Shown here piece after piece: positions 1-6,914 of a stretch of DNA of 42,500 bases. Under the pieces are notes generated by a model, which had not been told where the DNA came from, did not search any database, and worked only from the letters and a program-made list of their open reading frames with translations. Made by a program: the position numbers and the translations under genes. The stretch's first letter is position 1. Every line of letters starts with the position of its first letter. Source of the stretch: Dehalococcoidia bacterium (GTDB lineage: Bacteria > Chloroflexota > Dehalococcoidia > UBA3495); assembly GCA_030753265.1 (NCBI GenBank), contig JASMCQ010000012.1, forward strand, positions 1 to 42,500, given 5' to 3'.

Positions 1-1
1 G

Positions 2-475
2 TGCCCCTGCGGTTTCTACACCCACCCCCGAACCGAGTGCACCTGCTCTTCGTCCGCCGTGGCCCGCTACCAGAAACGGATCAGCGGCCCGCTTCTGGAC
101 CGGGTCGACGTTTTCGTCGAGGTGCCGCCCGTGGAGTATGAGAAGCTGGTGGATGAGGAACCGGCGGAAGACTCGACCCTTCCCCGGCAGAGGGTGGAAC
201 AGGCGCGGGACATCCAGCGGAAGCGCTTCCGCGAAAGCGGATTCCTGTGCAACTCGGAGATGGGCCCGGCGGAGGTGTGGAAGTTCTGCCCGCTGGACGA
301 AACCGCCAAGGGGCTGCTCCAAGCCGCAACCCAACGCTTGAACCTGTCTGCCAGAGCCTTCCACCGAATCCTCAAGGTATCCCGGACCATCGCCGATCTG
401 GACGACGCCGGAGAGATTACCGTGGCCCACCTGGCCGAGGCGTTGCAGTACCGTTCCCGGGGTTCCATCGGCTGA
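2..475 (+). CDS. comM: ComM/YifB-type Mg-chelatase-like AAA+ ATPase, C-terminal part (5' end outside window)
   Basis: The reading frame is open from base 2 and begins inside the protein with a CPCG...C-T-C zinc-like cluster, followed by RYQKRISGPLLDRVDVFVEVP, the usual late part of the ComM AAA+ module (sensor and arginine-finger region). The C-terminal helical domain follows (LSARAFHRILKVSRTIADL), and the protein ends at a TGA. ComM is a hexameric helicase that aids branch migration during uptake and integration of transforming DNA, and it acts in the cytoplasm. The C-terminus is of normal length, so only the 5' part is cut off by the window edge. The last 33 codons are duplicated downstream at 960-1066. 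The copy joined to the gene differs from the distal one at four bases, which change D to G and S to T. Family assignment is firm; the function in this organism is inferred. Confidence 0.93.
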   Translation, partial: CPCGFYTHPRTECTCSSSAVARYQKRISGPLLDRVDVFVEVPPVEYEKLVDEEPAEDSTLPRQRVEQARDIQRKRFRESGFLCNSEMGPAEVWKFCPLDETAKGLLQAATQRLNLSARAFHRILKVSRTIADLDDAGEITVAHLAEALQYRSRGSIG

Positions 476-480
476 CGAGA
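374..480 (+). repeat. Direct repeat copy 1: 3' end of comM
   Basis: This 107-bp stretch covers the last 33 codons of comM, its stop and five following bases. It recurs at 960-1066 with four mismatches by hand alignment. Two mismatches are silent and two change the amino acid. The two copies flank the DUF4258-DUF2283 pair. Confidence 0.95.
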
Positions 481-481
481 G

Positions 482-745
482 ATGAAGCCAATACTGTTCT
501 CCCAACACGCCAGGGACCAGATGGACGATCGGGGTACCATGGAATCAGAGGTTGAGGAAGCAATCCGGTCGGGTGAGCGGTTGGACGCCTGGCACGGACG
601 GCTGTCCTTTCGCAAGAACTTTCCGCATCGGAGAGAATGGAAAGGTAAGTCCTACACCACCAAACAGGTCAGGCCTATCGTTGTAGAAGAAGCAGAAGGT
701 ATCATTGTGGTAACAGTGTACGTTTATTATTTTGGGGTTGGCTAA
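482..745 (+). CDS. DUF4258 family small protein, possible toxin of a two-gene cassette
   Basis: This 87-residue basic protein opens with a beta strand and the H-A-R-x-x-M-x-x-R-G pattern (FSQHARDQMDDRG), then an EVEEAI helix, a central R-R-x-W-K-G segment and a final strand ending VVTVYVYYFG. This is the layout of the DUF4258 family, whose members are often found beside DUF2283 genes and have been suggested to be toxin-antitoxin-like; that role is not proven. The ATG lies seven bases after the comM stop, with GAGAG directly before it as the only ribosome-binding signal. The stop overlaps the next ATG by one base (TAATG), so the two genes are probably translated as a coupled pair. The pair sits exactly between two direct repeats of the comM end, which suggests the cassette arrived by insertion. 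Confidence 0.72.
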   Translation: MKPILFSQHARDQMDDRGTMESEVEEAIRSGERLDAWHGRLSFRKNFPHRREWKGKSYTTKQVRPIVVEEAEGIIVVTVYVYYFGVG

Positions 746-960
746 TGAAGATCACCTACGATCCTCAGGTGGATGCCGCGTACATTTCTTTCAAGAAAGG
801 GCCTACGCAGGTGACCACTATCCATTTGACAGAAGATATTGCGATTGACCTCGGGCTGGGAGAAGAGGTGGTGGGCATCGAGGTACTTGCCGCTTCAAAG
901 CACTTGGGTATCAACCGAGAGCATCCAGAGATTCTATTAGAAAACTTACGAGTAGCCTGA
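745..960 (+). CDS. DUF2283 family small protein, partner of the DUF4258 gene
   Basis: This 71-residue protein starts MKITYDPQVDAAYISF, the hallmark of DUF2283. In that family the pattern continues as L-x-x-D-I-x-x-D-L/Y and G-I-E-V-L/I-x-A, and both are visible here (TEDIAIDLGLGEEVVGIEVLAAS). Members are acidic and usually lie next to DUF4258 genes, which fits an antitoxin or partner role by inference only. The ATG overlaps the TAA of the upstream gene by one base. The TGA stop (958-960) touches the first base of the second comM repeat, so the cassette is packed with no spare DNA on this side. No promoter of its own was seen; expression may come from the comM transcript. Confidence 0.75.
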   Translation: MKITYDPQVDAAYISFKKGPTQVTTIHLTEDIAIDLGLGEEVVGIEVLAASKHLGINREHPEILLENLRVA

Positions 961-1066
961 AGGTATCCCGGACCATCGCCGATCTGGACGGCGCCGGAGA
1001 GATCACCGTGGCCCACCTGGCCGAGGCGTTGCAGTACCGGTCCCGGGGTACCATCGGCTGACGAGA
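960..1066 (+). pseudogene. Direct repeat copy 2: orphan 3' fragment of comM
   Basis: The fragment encodes KVSRTIADLDGAGEITVAHL and the rest of the ComM C-terminus up to TGA, but it has no start and no upstream part. It matches 374-480 with four differences. It is either the original comM end displaced by the inserted cassette, or a copy made during insertion. Confidence 0.9.
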
Positions 1067-1136
1067 TGCCTGGCCTGCCGTTCGTTAGTGCCGGTTCGGC
1101 TCCCCGCCAGCTTCGGTGACGACAGGAGGGGACCGG

Positions 1137-1169
1137 ATGTATCTTGCCAGCGGTGTCACCTCGGGATAA
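1137..1169 (+). other. Ten-codon mini-ORF with a strong ribosome-binding site before the DUF3090 gene
   Basis: The sequence AGGAGGGG at 1124-1131 lies at ideal distance from ATG 1137, which opens MYLASGVTSG and stops at TAA 1167. The next gene's ATG is at 1180, only 10 bases after that stop, and has no ribosome-binding site of its own. The mini-ORF may therefore feed ribosomes to the gene. The alternative is that the same ribosome-binding site serves a TTG at 1144 in the frame of the DUF3090 gene. Confidence 0.4.
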
Positions 1170-1179
1170 CATTAACTCC

Positions 1180-1710
1180 ATGGAATCCCGACCGGTCAAA
1201 TACCCCATGGGGTCTCTCTCGCTCATCGATGCCAAGTCCTTCGGAGAGCCGGGTCAGCGCACCTTTCTTTTGGCCATGGAGGCCGGCCCGGCCGCCTGCT
1301 CGCTGTGGGTGGAAAAAGAGCAGCTCTTTCAGTTGGGGATCTACTTGAGGGACGTGGTCCAATCCCTGCCGGCGGAGGACCGGGAGCGCCCAAGCCAGCC
1401 CAGCGAGGCCGAGGGAGCCGGCGTGGGAGCCTCCATCGACTTCAAGGCGGAGCAGCTGCTGTTGAGCTACGACCCTCCGGCCAACTCGTTTTACCTGGTG
1501 GCCTACGAGCGGGAGGAGCCTGATCCGGACGAGGAGGCAACCTCGGTTAGCTTCTGGATGACACCGGATCAGGCCGAAAGTCTGGCCAAGGAGGCCTTGC
1601 GGATCTGTGCCGCGGGGCGGCCGCGGTGCTTCCTGTGTGGTCTCCCGGTGGACGAGGATGGACACGTTTGCCCCCGATCCAACGGTCACACCGTATTTGA
1701 GGCCGGCTGA
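1180..1710 (+). CDS. DUF3090 family protein
   Basis: The protein is about 176 residues long. The core PGQRTFLLAMEAGP, the long acidic middle, FRAEQ-like and DPDEEATSVSFWMT stretches and the C-terminal zinc-finger-like C-x-x-C...C pattern (RCFLCGLPVDEDGHVCPR) match DUF3090, a family first noted in actinobacteria. There it sits beside SCO1664-type genes, exactly as here. No biochemical role is established; the ending CxxC-N-x-H looks like a metal site. ATG 1180 gives the usual N-terminal length. An in-frame TTG at 1144 is the alternative and would use the AGGAGGGG site at 1124. The next gene starts 30 bases downstream on the same strand, so they form a two-gene unit. Confidence 0.82.
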   Translation: MESRPVKYPMGSLSLIDAKSFGEPGQRTFLLAMEAGPAACSLWVEKEQLFQLGIYLRDVVQSLPAEDRERPSQPSEAEGAGVGASIDFKAEQLLLSYDPPANSFYLVAYEREEPDPDEEATSVSFWMTPDQAESLAKEALRICAAGRPRCFLCGLPVDEDGHVCPRSNGHTVFEAG

Positions 1711-1740
1711 TCCGCCGGCTATCGATAATAGGGCGCCCTG

Positions 1741-2451
1741 GTGAAAGTTGATCCATCGATCTGCGACATCATCCGGCAGGGCGATATCGTTGCTTGCCAG
1801 CTCACCCCCATGGGTTCGAACTACACCTTCCTGGCCCAAGTCCAGTTGGGTGACCGGGCCAGTCTGGCGATCTACAAGCCCCGGGACGGCGAGGCTCCCC
1901 TGTGGGATTTCCCCTCGGGAACCCTGTACAAGCGGGAGTACGCCGCGTACCTGTTGAGCCGGGTGCTGGGCTGGGATTTCATCCCCTTCACTGTCATTCG
2001 TGACGGACCCCACGGCATCGGCACTCTTCAGCAGTTCGTGGAGCACGACCCTCACCAGAACTACTATACCCTTACCGAGGAACACGCCGTCGAGTTAAAA
2101 ACCATCGCCTGCTTCGACCTGGTGGCCAACAGCACCGACCGGAAGCCAAGCCACCTGGTCATCGACGCCGATAGAAAGCTTTGGAGCATCGACCACGGCC
2201 TGACCTTCCATGCCGACACGAAAATCCGAACGGTCATCTGGGATTTCTGCGGTGAGCCGGTCCCTGAATCGTTGCTGGCCGGGCTGGACGACTTGGCAAG
2301 GCAACTCCAAGCCCCCCAAGGCCGCCTCGCGGAGCTGCTGAAGCTGCTCCTCCCCGAGGAAGTGGCGGCATTTCAGGCGCGTATCGCGTGGGTCCTGACG
2401 GAACGCGTTTATCCCGGCATGCCCGGCCGGTACCGGCGCAGCCGCTTCTGA
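1741..2451 (+). CDS. SCO1664 family protein with PI3/4-kinase-like fold
   Basis: This 236-residue protein matches the conserved actinobacterial SCO1664 family. The pattern is that of a compact lipid-kinase/HipA-like fold. There is an ATP-lysine candidate in AIYKP (Lys46), then GTLYKREYAAYLLS, a catalytic-loop-like NSTDRKPSHLVID (Asp133) and a metal-loop-like IDHG (Asp151). These compare with DRHxGNxL and DFG in phosphatidylinositol kinases. The substrate is unknown. The start is GTG 1741, 30 bases after the DUF3090 gene, and the two almost certainly act together. The C-terminus ends in a basic RYRRSRF tail. The family call is firm; kinase activity is inferred from motif spacing only. Confidence 0.82.
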   Translation: MKVDPSICDIIRQGDIVACQLTPMGSNYTFLAQVQLGDRASLAIYKPRDGEAPLWDFPSGTLYKREYAAYLLSRVLGWDFIPFTVIRDGPHGIGTLQQFVEHDPHQNYYTLTEEHAVELKTIACFDLVANSTDRKPSHLVIDADRKLWSIDHGLTFHADTKIRTVIWDFCGEPVPESLLAGLDDLARQLQAPQGRLAELLKLLLPEEVAAFQARIAWVLTERVYPGMPGRYRRSRF

Positions 2452-2598
2452 GGCCTCGTCCCGCCCTTCCGGAGTACTCCAGCGCGGGGCCGGATCTCCA
2501 ATGCATCGTTACGGCGAGGGCGAGCGGGCAGGCCGGTGGGGCGGAACAAGCCAGGATCAAGCTCTCGGTGGGTCTGCGGTCCTGAGCCGGGGAAGAAG

Positions 2599-3792
2599 CT
2601 AATCGAGAAACTGCCGGCGAGCCTCGGCGGCGGCCCGCTGGTAGATTTCTTGGAAGGGCGTGGCGGTTTCCAGGGCGATACGCCGGCAGTCTTCAAACTC
2701 GGGTGAGGCCCCCACCGCCACCCCACCCAGGTACTTCACCTTGACGCTGATCACCCCCAGGCCGGTCTCCATGGGCAGGCTCCGCCGATCGGCCACATGG
2801 CGCTCCACCGGACGGGTGCGCACCCCCAGCGTGGGCGTTTCCCGAAGGATAATATCCGTGGCGGCGGCTTCCAGGTCCGAAGGGACCAACGCCGAAAGGA
2901 TGATTCCGGGGCGGTTCTTCTTCATCTGCACGGGGACGCACCAAACGTCCAGCGCCCCGAGGGTGAAGAGCCGCTCTTGAACGTGACCGAGCACCTGGCC
3001 GGGCGCATCGTCCAGGTTCGTCTCCAGCAGGACGATCCCGGCCTGCTTCTCGACGGCAGGCGTCTCGGCCATTTCGCCCAGCCAGACGCGTACTACGTTG
3101 GGGAAATTGTCCGGGTTTTTGGAGCCCAGGCCAATGCCGGCCCCGGTGAGGGACATGGCCGGCCGCTCGAAGCGGGCCAGCGTCGTGATGAGGGCGGCGC
3201 CCGTGGGTGTGGTAAGCTCTCCGGCGCCCCGATGCACCGGCAGGTCGGCCGCCACCGGGGCCCCGGCCATGGCAACCAACTCCAGCGTGGCCGGTGCCGG
3301 ATTGGGGTAACCACCGGACCAACGGGGGGGCTCTGCCGCGCCCAGCACCAGCGGCGAAGCGTACACCCGCTCAACCCCGAGGCAGGCCAAACCGGAAACG
3401 ACTCCAACCACATCGACCAGGGTGTCTATGCTCCCCAGTTCGTCCAGTTCGAGGGTATCCTGGGGCTCTCCATGTACCCGGCTTTCGGCCTGCCACAGGG
3501 CTTTCAACACACTTTCCGCTTGGGTCTTGATCTCCTCGGGCAACTCGCTCGCCCTGACGACGTCCAGCAAGCCCAACGGAGAGCGCCGGGCTTCATCCTG
3601 GAGTTGCACCGTAAGCTTGGTCCCCCTCATCTCCTGGCGAGTCTCCTGGCCGGCCACCAACTCGTAGCCGGAGAGGCCGAGCTTGGCCAATTCACCTCTC
3701 AGGGTTTCCAGGGGCAGCCCGAGGTCCAGCAACGCACCCAACAGCATGTCACCGCTGGCCCCCCCGATGGACTGTATGTAGGCTACCCGCAT
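2599..3792 (-). CDS. larC: LarC-like nickel-insertion protein (DUF111)
   Basis: This 397-residue protein starts MRVAYIQSIGGASGDMLLGA, the classic LarC opening. LarC is a CTP-dependent cyclometallase that inserts nickel into the pyridinium-dithiocarboxylate pincer cofactor of lactate racemase and relatives. Other family marks are GAGELTTPTGAAL, GIGLGSKNP and the C-terminal LETNLDDAPGQVLG. The protein is one continuous frame, whereas Lactobacillus larC is read through a frameshift. In many LarCs residues 113-130 carry HxHEVGAVDxIVDIVG; here both histidines are replaced (ELDELGSIDTLVDVVG), so metal binding may differ. GGAGG lies about 8 bases upstream of the ATG. No larB, larE or larA is visible in the window. 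Confidence 0.87.
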   Translation of the reverse strand: MRVAYIQSIGGASGDMLLGALLDLGLPLETLRGELAKLGLSGYELVAGQETRQEMRGTKLTVQLQDEARRSPLGLLDVVRASELPEEIKTQAESVLKALWQAESRVHGEPQDTLELDELGSIDTLVDVVGVVSGLACLGVERVYASPLVLGAAEPPRWSGGYPNPAPATLELVAMAGAPVAADLPVHRGAGELTTPTGAALITTLARFERPAMSLTGAGIGLGSKNPDNFPNVVRVWLGEMAETPAVEKQAGIVLLETNLDDAPGQVLGHVQERLFTLGALDVWCVPVQMKKNRPGIILSALVPSDLEAAATDIILRETPTLGVRTRPVERHVADRRSLPMETGLGVISVKVKYLGGVAVGASPEFEDCRRIALETATPFQEIYQRAAAEARRQFLD

Positions 3793-3982
3793 GGAATATC
3801 CTCCCTGCCGCCGGGTTCAGGGGATTCTCGGCCAACGCCTGATCTCCACAACCACCGCACTAGCAGCAGAGGGAGAGGGCAGCCGAAGCGATTTCCCCTA
3901 CAAAGCACCCACTTGGATTTATCGTACCATTGTACTAGCTCAGGGAAGACTGGCCCAGGGCATTAAAGCGGAGGACAGTAAG

Positions 3983-4351
3983 ATGGTCCAGCAGATCAGC
4001 GCGATCACACTGGCGGTGCGGGAAATGGCCCGCGCGGTGGACTTCTACCGCGACAAGGTGGGCATGGAGTTGCTCTACGGAGGCGAAACGGCGTCCTTTT
4101 CCAGTTTCCAGATCGGCGGCGGCTACCTGAATCTGATCTTGGTCCCCGAGGGCGGCTGGTCCTGGTGGGGCCGGTTGATCTTCCACGTCAATGACGTGGA
4201 CGCGATCTACCGGCGGCTGGTGGAGGCGGGGTTGACGCCTTCCACCGAACCCCGGGACGCGATGTGGGGGGAACGCTACTTCCACATCAGCGACCCCGAC
4301 TCCCACGAACTGAGTTTCGCCAAGCCGCTGGAACGCCAGCCTACTGTCTGA
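3983..4351 (+). CDS. VOC (glyoxalase/bleomycin-resistance) superfamily protein
   Basis: This 122-residue single-module VOC protein contains ITLAVREMARAVDFYRDKVG, FSSFQIGGGYLNL, IFHVNDVDAIYRRLVEAG and the terminal ISDPDSHELSF. These are the paired beta-alpha-beta-beta-beta units of the fold. VOC proteins act as metal-dependent isomerases, dioxygenases or resistance proteins. Here the first metal-ligand position is not histidine, while the final glutamate is present. The substrate cannot be told. ATG 3983 is preceded by GGAGGA at good spacing; the frame is open further upstream, but without a ribosome-binding site. It is divergent from larC and followed by a dispersed repeat. Confidence 0.82.
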   Translation: MVQQISAITLAVREMARAVDFYRDKVGMELLYGGETASFSSFQIGGGYLNLILVPEGGWSWWGRLIFHVNDVDAIYRRLVEAGLTPSTEPRDAMWGERYFHISDPDSHELSFAKPLERQPTV

Positions 4352-4371
4352 TGAATGGTTTGATACCCTGC

Positions 4372-4491
4372 CCGTCATCCCGGCGAAGGCCGGGACCCAG
4401 CAAGAGTTTCTCTGGATTCCGGCCTTCGCCGGAAAGACGCCGGTGGTGGGTGAGCCGCATGATTTCGCTGGTGTTGAGCTATTTACGAGAC
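4372..4491 (+). repeat. Dispersed palindromic repeat element, copy A
   Basis: The left arm (4373-4400, GTCATCCCGGCGAAGGCC...) pairs with the right arm (4412-4438, ...GGCCTTCGCCGGAAAGAC) around a short loop. The palindrome is followed by a tail with ATTTCGCTGGTGTTGAGCTA. A related copy with the same order of blocks and the same orientation lies at 22425-22550, next to lexA. The palindrome resembles the widely scattered CGTCATTCCGGCG-type repeats of many bacteria. It is non-coding and fills the gap between the VOC gene and ychF. Confidence 0.8.
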
Positions 4492-4594
4492 TGTACACTG
4501 GGAGGAGCGATCGCGGAACTAGTGGCTCTTTGAGGGGTACCAGAGACCCCGTTCTTGCCCAACGGGTTCCCGGCCGTTTCTCCGGACCGGCGGC

Positions 4595-5677
4595 CTAGAC
4601 GTTGATCAGGAAGTTTATAACGTCGCCGTCCTTGACCCCGTAGGTCTTGCCCTCAGACCGCAGCACCCCTTCTTTCCGCCCCTGGGCGATGCTGCCGCAC
4701 CGCACCAGATCGTCGTAGGGTATGACCTCGGCCCGAATGAAACCCCGCTGGAAGTCGGTGTGGATGGTCCCGGCCGCCAGTTGGGCCGACAGTCCCGCCG
4801 GAACGCTCCAGGCACGGACCTCGTCTTCACCGACGGTCAGGAAGGATATCAGCCCCAGGGTTTGGAAGCTAACCCGGACCATCTGGTCCACCGCCGGTTC
4901 ACCCACTCCCAGCTCCTTGCGGAACTCCTCGGCTTCGTCGTCAGGCATCGACGCCAGGTCTTCCTCCAGCCTGGCGCAGATGTTGACCACACCCAGGCCG
5001 GCGGTCTCGTTCTCCGTGAGGCCAAGTCCATCCAGAGAGATATCCGGGCTCGACTCGTCGGTATTGAAGGCAACGATGACCGGATTGGCTGTAAGGAGTT
5101 GGTAGTTGGCGACGATCGCCAACTCTGAGCCGGCCAGTTGCTGCCGGCGCAGCGGAACTCCGTTTTCGAGACTCGCCTTCACCTTCTTGACGATCTCCAG
5201 TTGGGTGGTCAGGACCGGTCTTTCGGAGACCTTGGACTTCTTGAAGCCCTCCTCCAGTTTGGCAACGGCCCGCTCGAGAACTTCCAGGTCTGCGAAGGCC
5301 AGTTCGCCCAGCATATTCGCCAGGTCTCGACCCGGGTCCACGCTTTCCAAGGGATGGACCACGGCGGCGTTGGTGAAGGCGCGCACCACCAGCAGATAGG
5401 CGTCGGCCCCCTGGAGTACGTTCCGGTACTTCCCGCCGATACCCTGGGACCGGGACAGGGATTCAGGGCCCGGCAGGTCCCAGTACTTCACCTCGGCGGG
5501 GATAGTCTTTCTTGGCTTGTACATCTCCGTCAGCACGTCCAGCCGGGGGTCGGCTACCTTTACCATCCCCACGTGCATCTCTCCGCTGGCCCCACTGGTG
5601 TCGGCGTGGCCCCGGGTCAGGGCATTGAAAACGGTGGTCTTGCCGCTCTGCGGCAGGCCAATGATCGCTACATCCAT
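4595..5677 (-). CDS. ychF: Redox/ribosome-associated GTPase YchF (OLA1 family)
   Basis: This 360-residue protein has the YchF layout. The G1 P-loop is GLPQSGKTT (7-15), G3 is DLPG, an atypical NxDE-type G4 (AFNTDES) explains the family's preference for ATP, a coiled-coil insertion lies between G3 and G4, and the end is a TGS domain closing GKTYGVKDGDVINFLINV. YchF binds ribosomes and hydrolyses ATP in stress-related translation control. The GLPQSGKTT form differs from the proteobacterial GLPNVGKST. It is the last gene of a minus-strand run, 21 bases downstream of the DUF362 gene. A weak hairpin (GGGGT...ACCCC) lies beyond its stop around 4534-4552. Confidence 0.94.
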   Translation of the reverse strand: MDVAIIGLPQSGKTTVFNALTRGHADTSGASGEMHVGMVKVADPRLDVLTEMYKPRKTIPAEVKYWDLPGPESLSRSQGIGGKYRNVLQGADAYLLVVRAFTNAAVVHPLESVDPGRDLANMLGELAFADLEVLERAVAKLEEGFKKSKVSERPVLTTQLEIVKKVKASLENGVPLRRQQLAGSELAIVANYQLLTANPVIVAFNTDESSPDISLDGLGLTENETAGLGVVNICARLEEDLASMPDDEAEEFRKELGVGEPAVDQMVRVSFQTLGLISFLTVGEDEVRAWSVPAGLSAQLAAGTIHTDFQRGFIRAEVIPYDDLVRCGSIAQGRKEGVLRSEGKTYGVKDGDVINFLINV

Positions 5678-5698
5678 GGCAATATCATGTCCCCAGGC

Positions 5699-6868
5699 TC
5701 AATAAGATTGAAACAACCGCCCCCACTCGGTTTCCAGGGCGGCCTTAATGCGGCTGCGGCCTTTGGTCTTCAGCCAGTAGCCGTTGTGGTAAAGGTTGGA
5801 GGCCAGAAAAGCCCAACCGGCCAGGGGGCTGCGCAGCAGCAGCTTCTCCAGGGGTTTCAGCGGCCCCCAGTAGATCAGTTTCTGGCCGCGGCTGGCGAAG
5901 GTGTTCTCGACTCCGGAGAAGCCCCAATTCACCTGGTCGATATCTTCGCCCACAACCTCGATCTTGGAGGTGTCGCCGCAGCCGAGTCCCCGCTCGTGGG
6001 CCAGCCGGATGAACTTTATGCCGAGGGGATCGAACCCCATCATCTTGGCGGCCACGGCGTCGATGGCCACCTGGTCGGCGCTGGCCAGGATGCGGTCCTT
6101 GATGTGCCACCGCATGGCCCGAGGGCCCGGGCCGTCGCCGGCGAAGGTGCCGTCCATGACCGCGAAGATGCCCGGATGTATCTCTTTCTGAATGGCCAAC
6201 AGGTCCACCAGCGTTTCGTGGATCACCGAGTGGGTCCAGTGGCGCTTCCGGTGCAACAGGCCGCCGAAGGCATTTTTCATCGAGCCGGTCATGGTGGTGA
6301 AGACGTGGGTCTTCATCGTGGGCAGGTGGACGATATTGGCCCCGGCGAACGACTCCGGGATCTGAATACCCTCAGGGAATATGTCGTGGAGCACCAGCAT
6401 CTCGGCCTTGGGCTGGTAATCTACCCAGCGGTTGGGAGGGCTATCCAGGTGCAGCACCGGCAAGCCGCACCGGTCCTGCACCACCTTATGCTTGTTCTTG
6501 GCCTCTCCCTCGAAGGAGTCCACCACCACGGTCCCGTTGTGGGCACCGATCAACTCACGATGGCCCAGATTTCGCAGCCCCCGGATCACCCCTTCCAGCT
6601 GCCAGGGGGAAGTGGAGCAGGCCGGGTACCAATGCTGCCAGGAGATGTTGATCTTCAGCAGGGTGGTGACATCCGGGTCCAGGTGCTGGCTGACCCCGGC
6701 CAGCACCATGGCTCTCTGGATGTCATCCAAAACGGTCTCCGGCCGGGTGGCCACCACCGCAACCACCGGGCGCGAAGGCGTTTGAGGGCTTTGGGTAGCC
6801 GGTGATTCCGCCGGTTGGGCCGCACCCGCCAAAGCCGCGGCATCGCCGGGAATGTTGGACACTTGCAT
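5699..6868 (-). CDS. DUF362 domain protein
   Basis: This 389-residue protein contains the DUF362 core: LKINISWQHWYPACSTSPWQLEG near the start, HLPTMKTHVFTTMTGSMKN (the conserved K-x-H...M/L-K-N block), VMDGTFAGDGPGPR, and ASADQVAIDAVAAKMMGFDP near the end. DUF362 proteins are predicted to bind an iron-sulfur cluster or metal, and some carry added ferredoxin parts; none is visible here. The reaction is unknown. The first 35 residues are Ala/Pro/Ser-rich without a clear signal peptide. It sits between a prenyl-phosphate transferase gene (46 bases upstream) and ychF (21 bases downstream) on the same strand, so it is probably co-transcribed with both. Confidence 0.83.
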   Translation of the reverse strand: MQVSNIPGDAAALAGAAQPAESPATQSPQTPSRPVVAVVATRPETVLDDIQRAMVLAGVSQHLDPDVTTLLKINISWQHWYPACSTSPWQLEGVIRGLRNLGHRELIGAHNGTVVVDSFEGEAKNKHKVVQDRCGLPVLHLDSPPNRWVDYQPKAEMLVLHDIFPEGIQIPESFAGANIVHLPTMKTHVFTTMTGSMKNAFGGLLHRKRHWTHSVIHETLVDLLAIQKEIHPGIFAVMDGTFAGDGPGPRAMRWHIKDRILASADQVAIDAVAAKMMGFDPLGIKFIRLAHERGLGCGDTSKIEVVGEDIDQVNWGFSGVENTFASRGQKLIYWGPLKPLEKLLLRSPLAGWAFLASNLYHNGYWLKTKGRSRIKAALETEWGRLFQSY

Positions 6869-6914
6869 TGAAGCTACTCCGCCGCTAACGGCTGACAGCT
6901 GATAGTCATACTAA

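Noticed and set aside
5138..6805. Very long open frame on the plus strand opposite ychF and the DUF362 gene
   Set aside because: It mirrors two strong minus-strand genes with clear family motifs. High GC makes such antisense frames common, and its protein has no recognisable domain.
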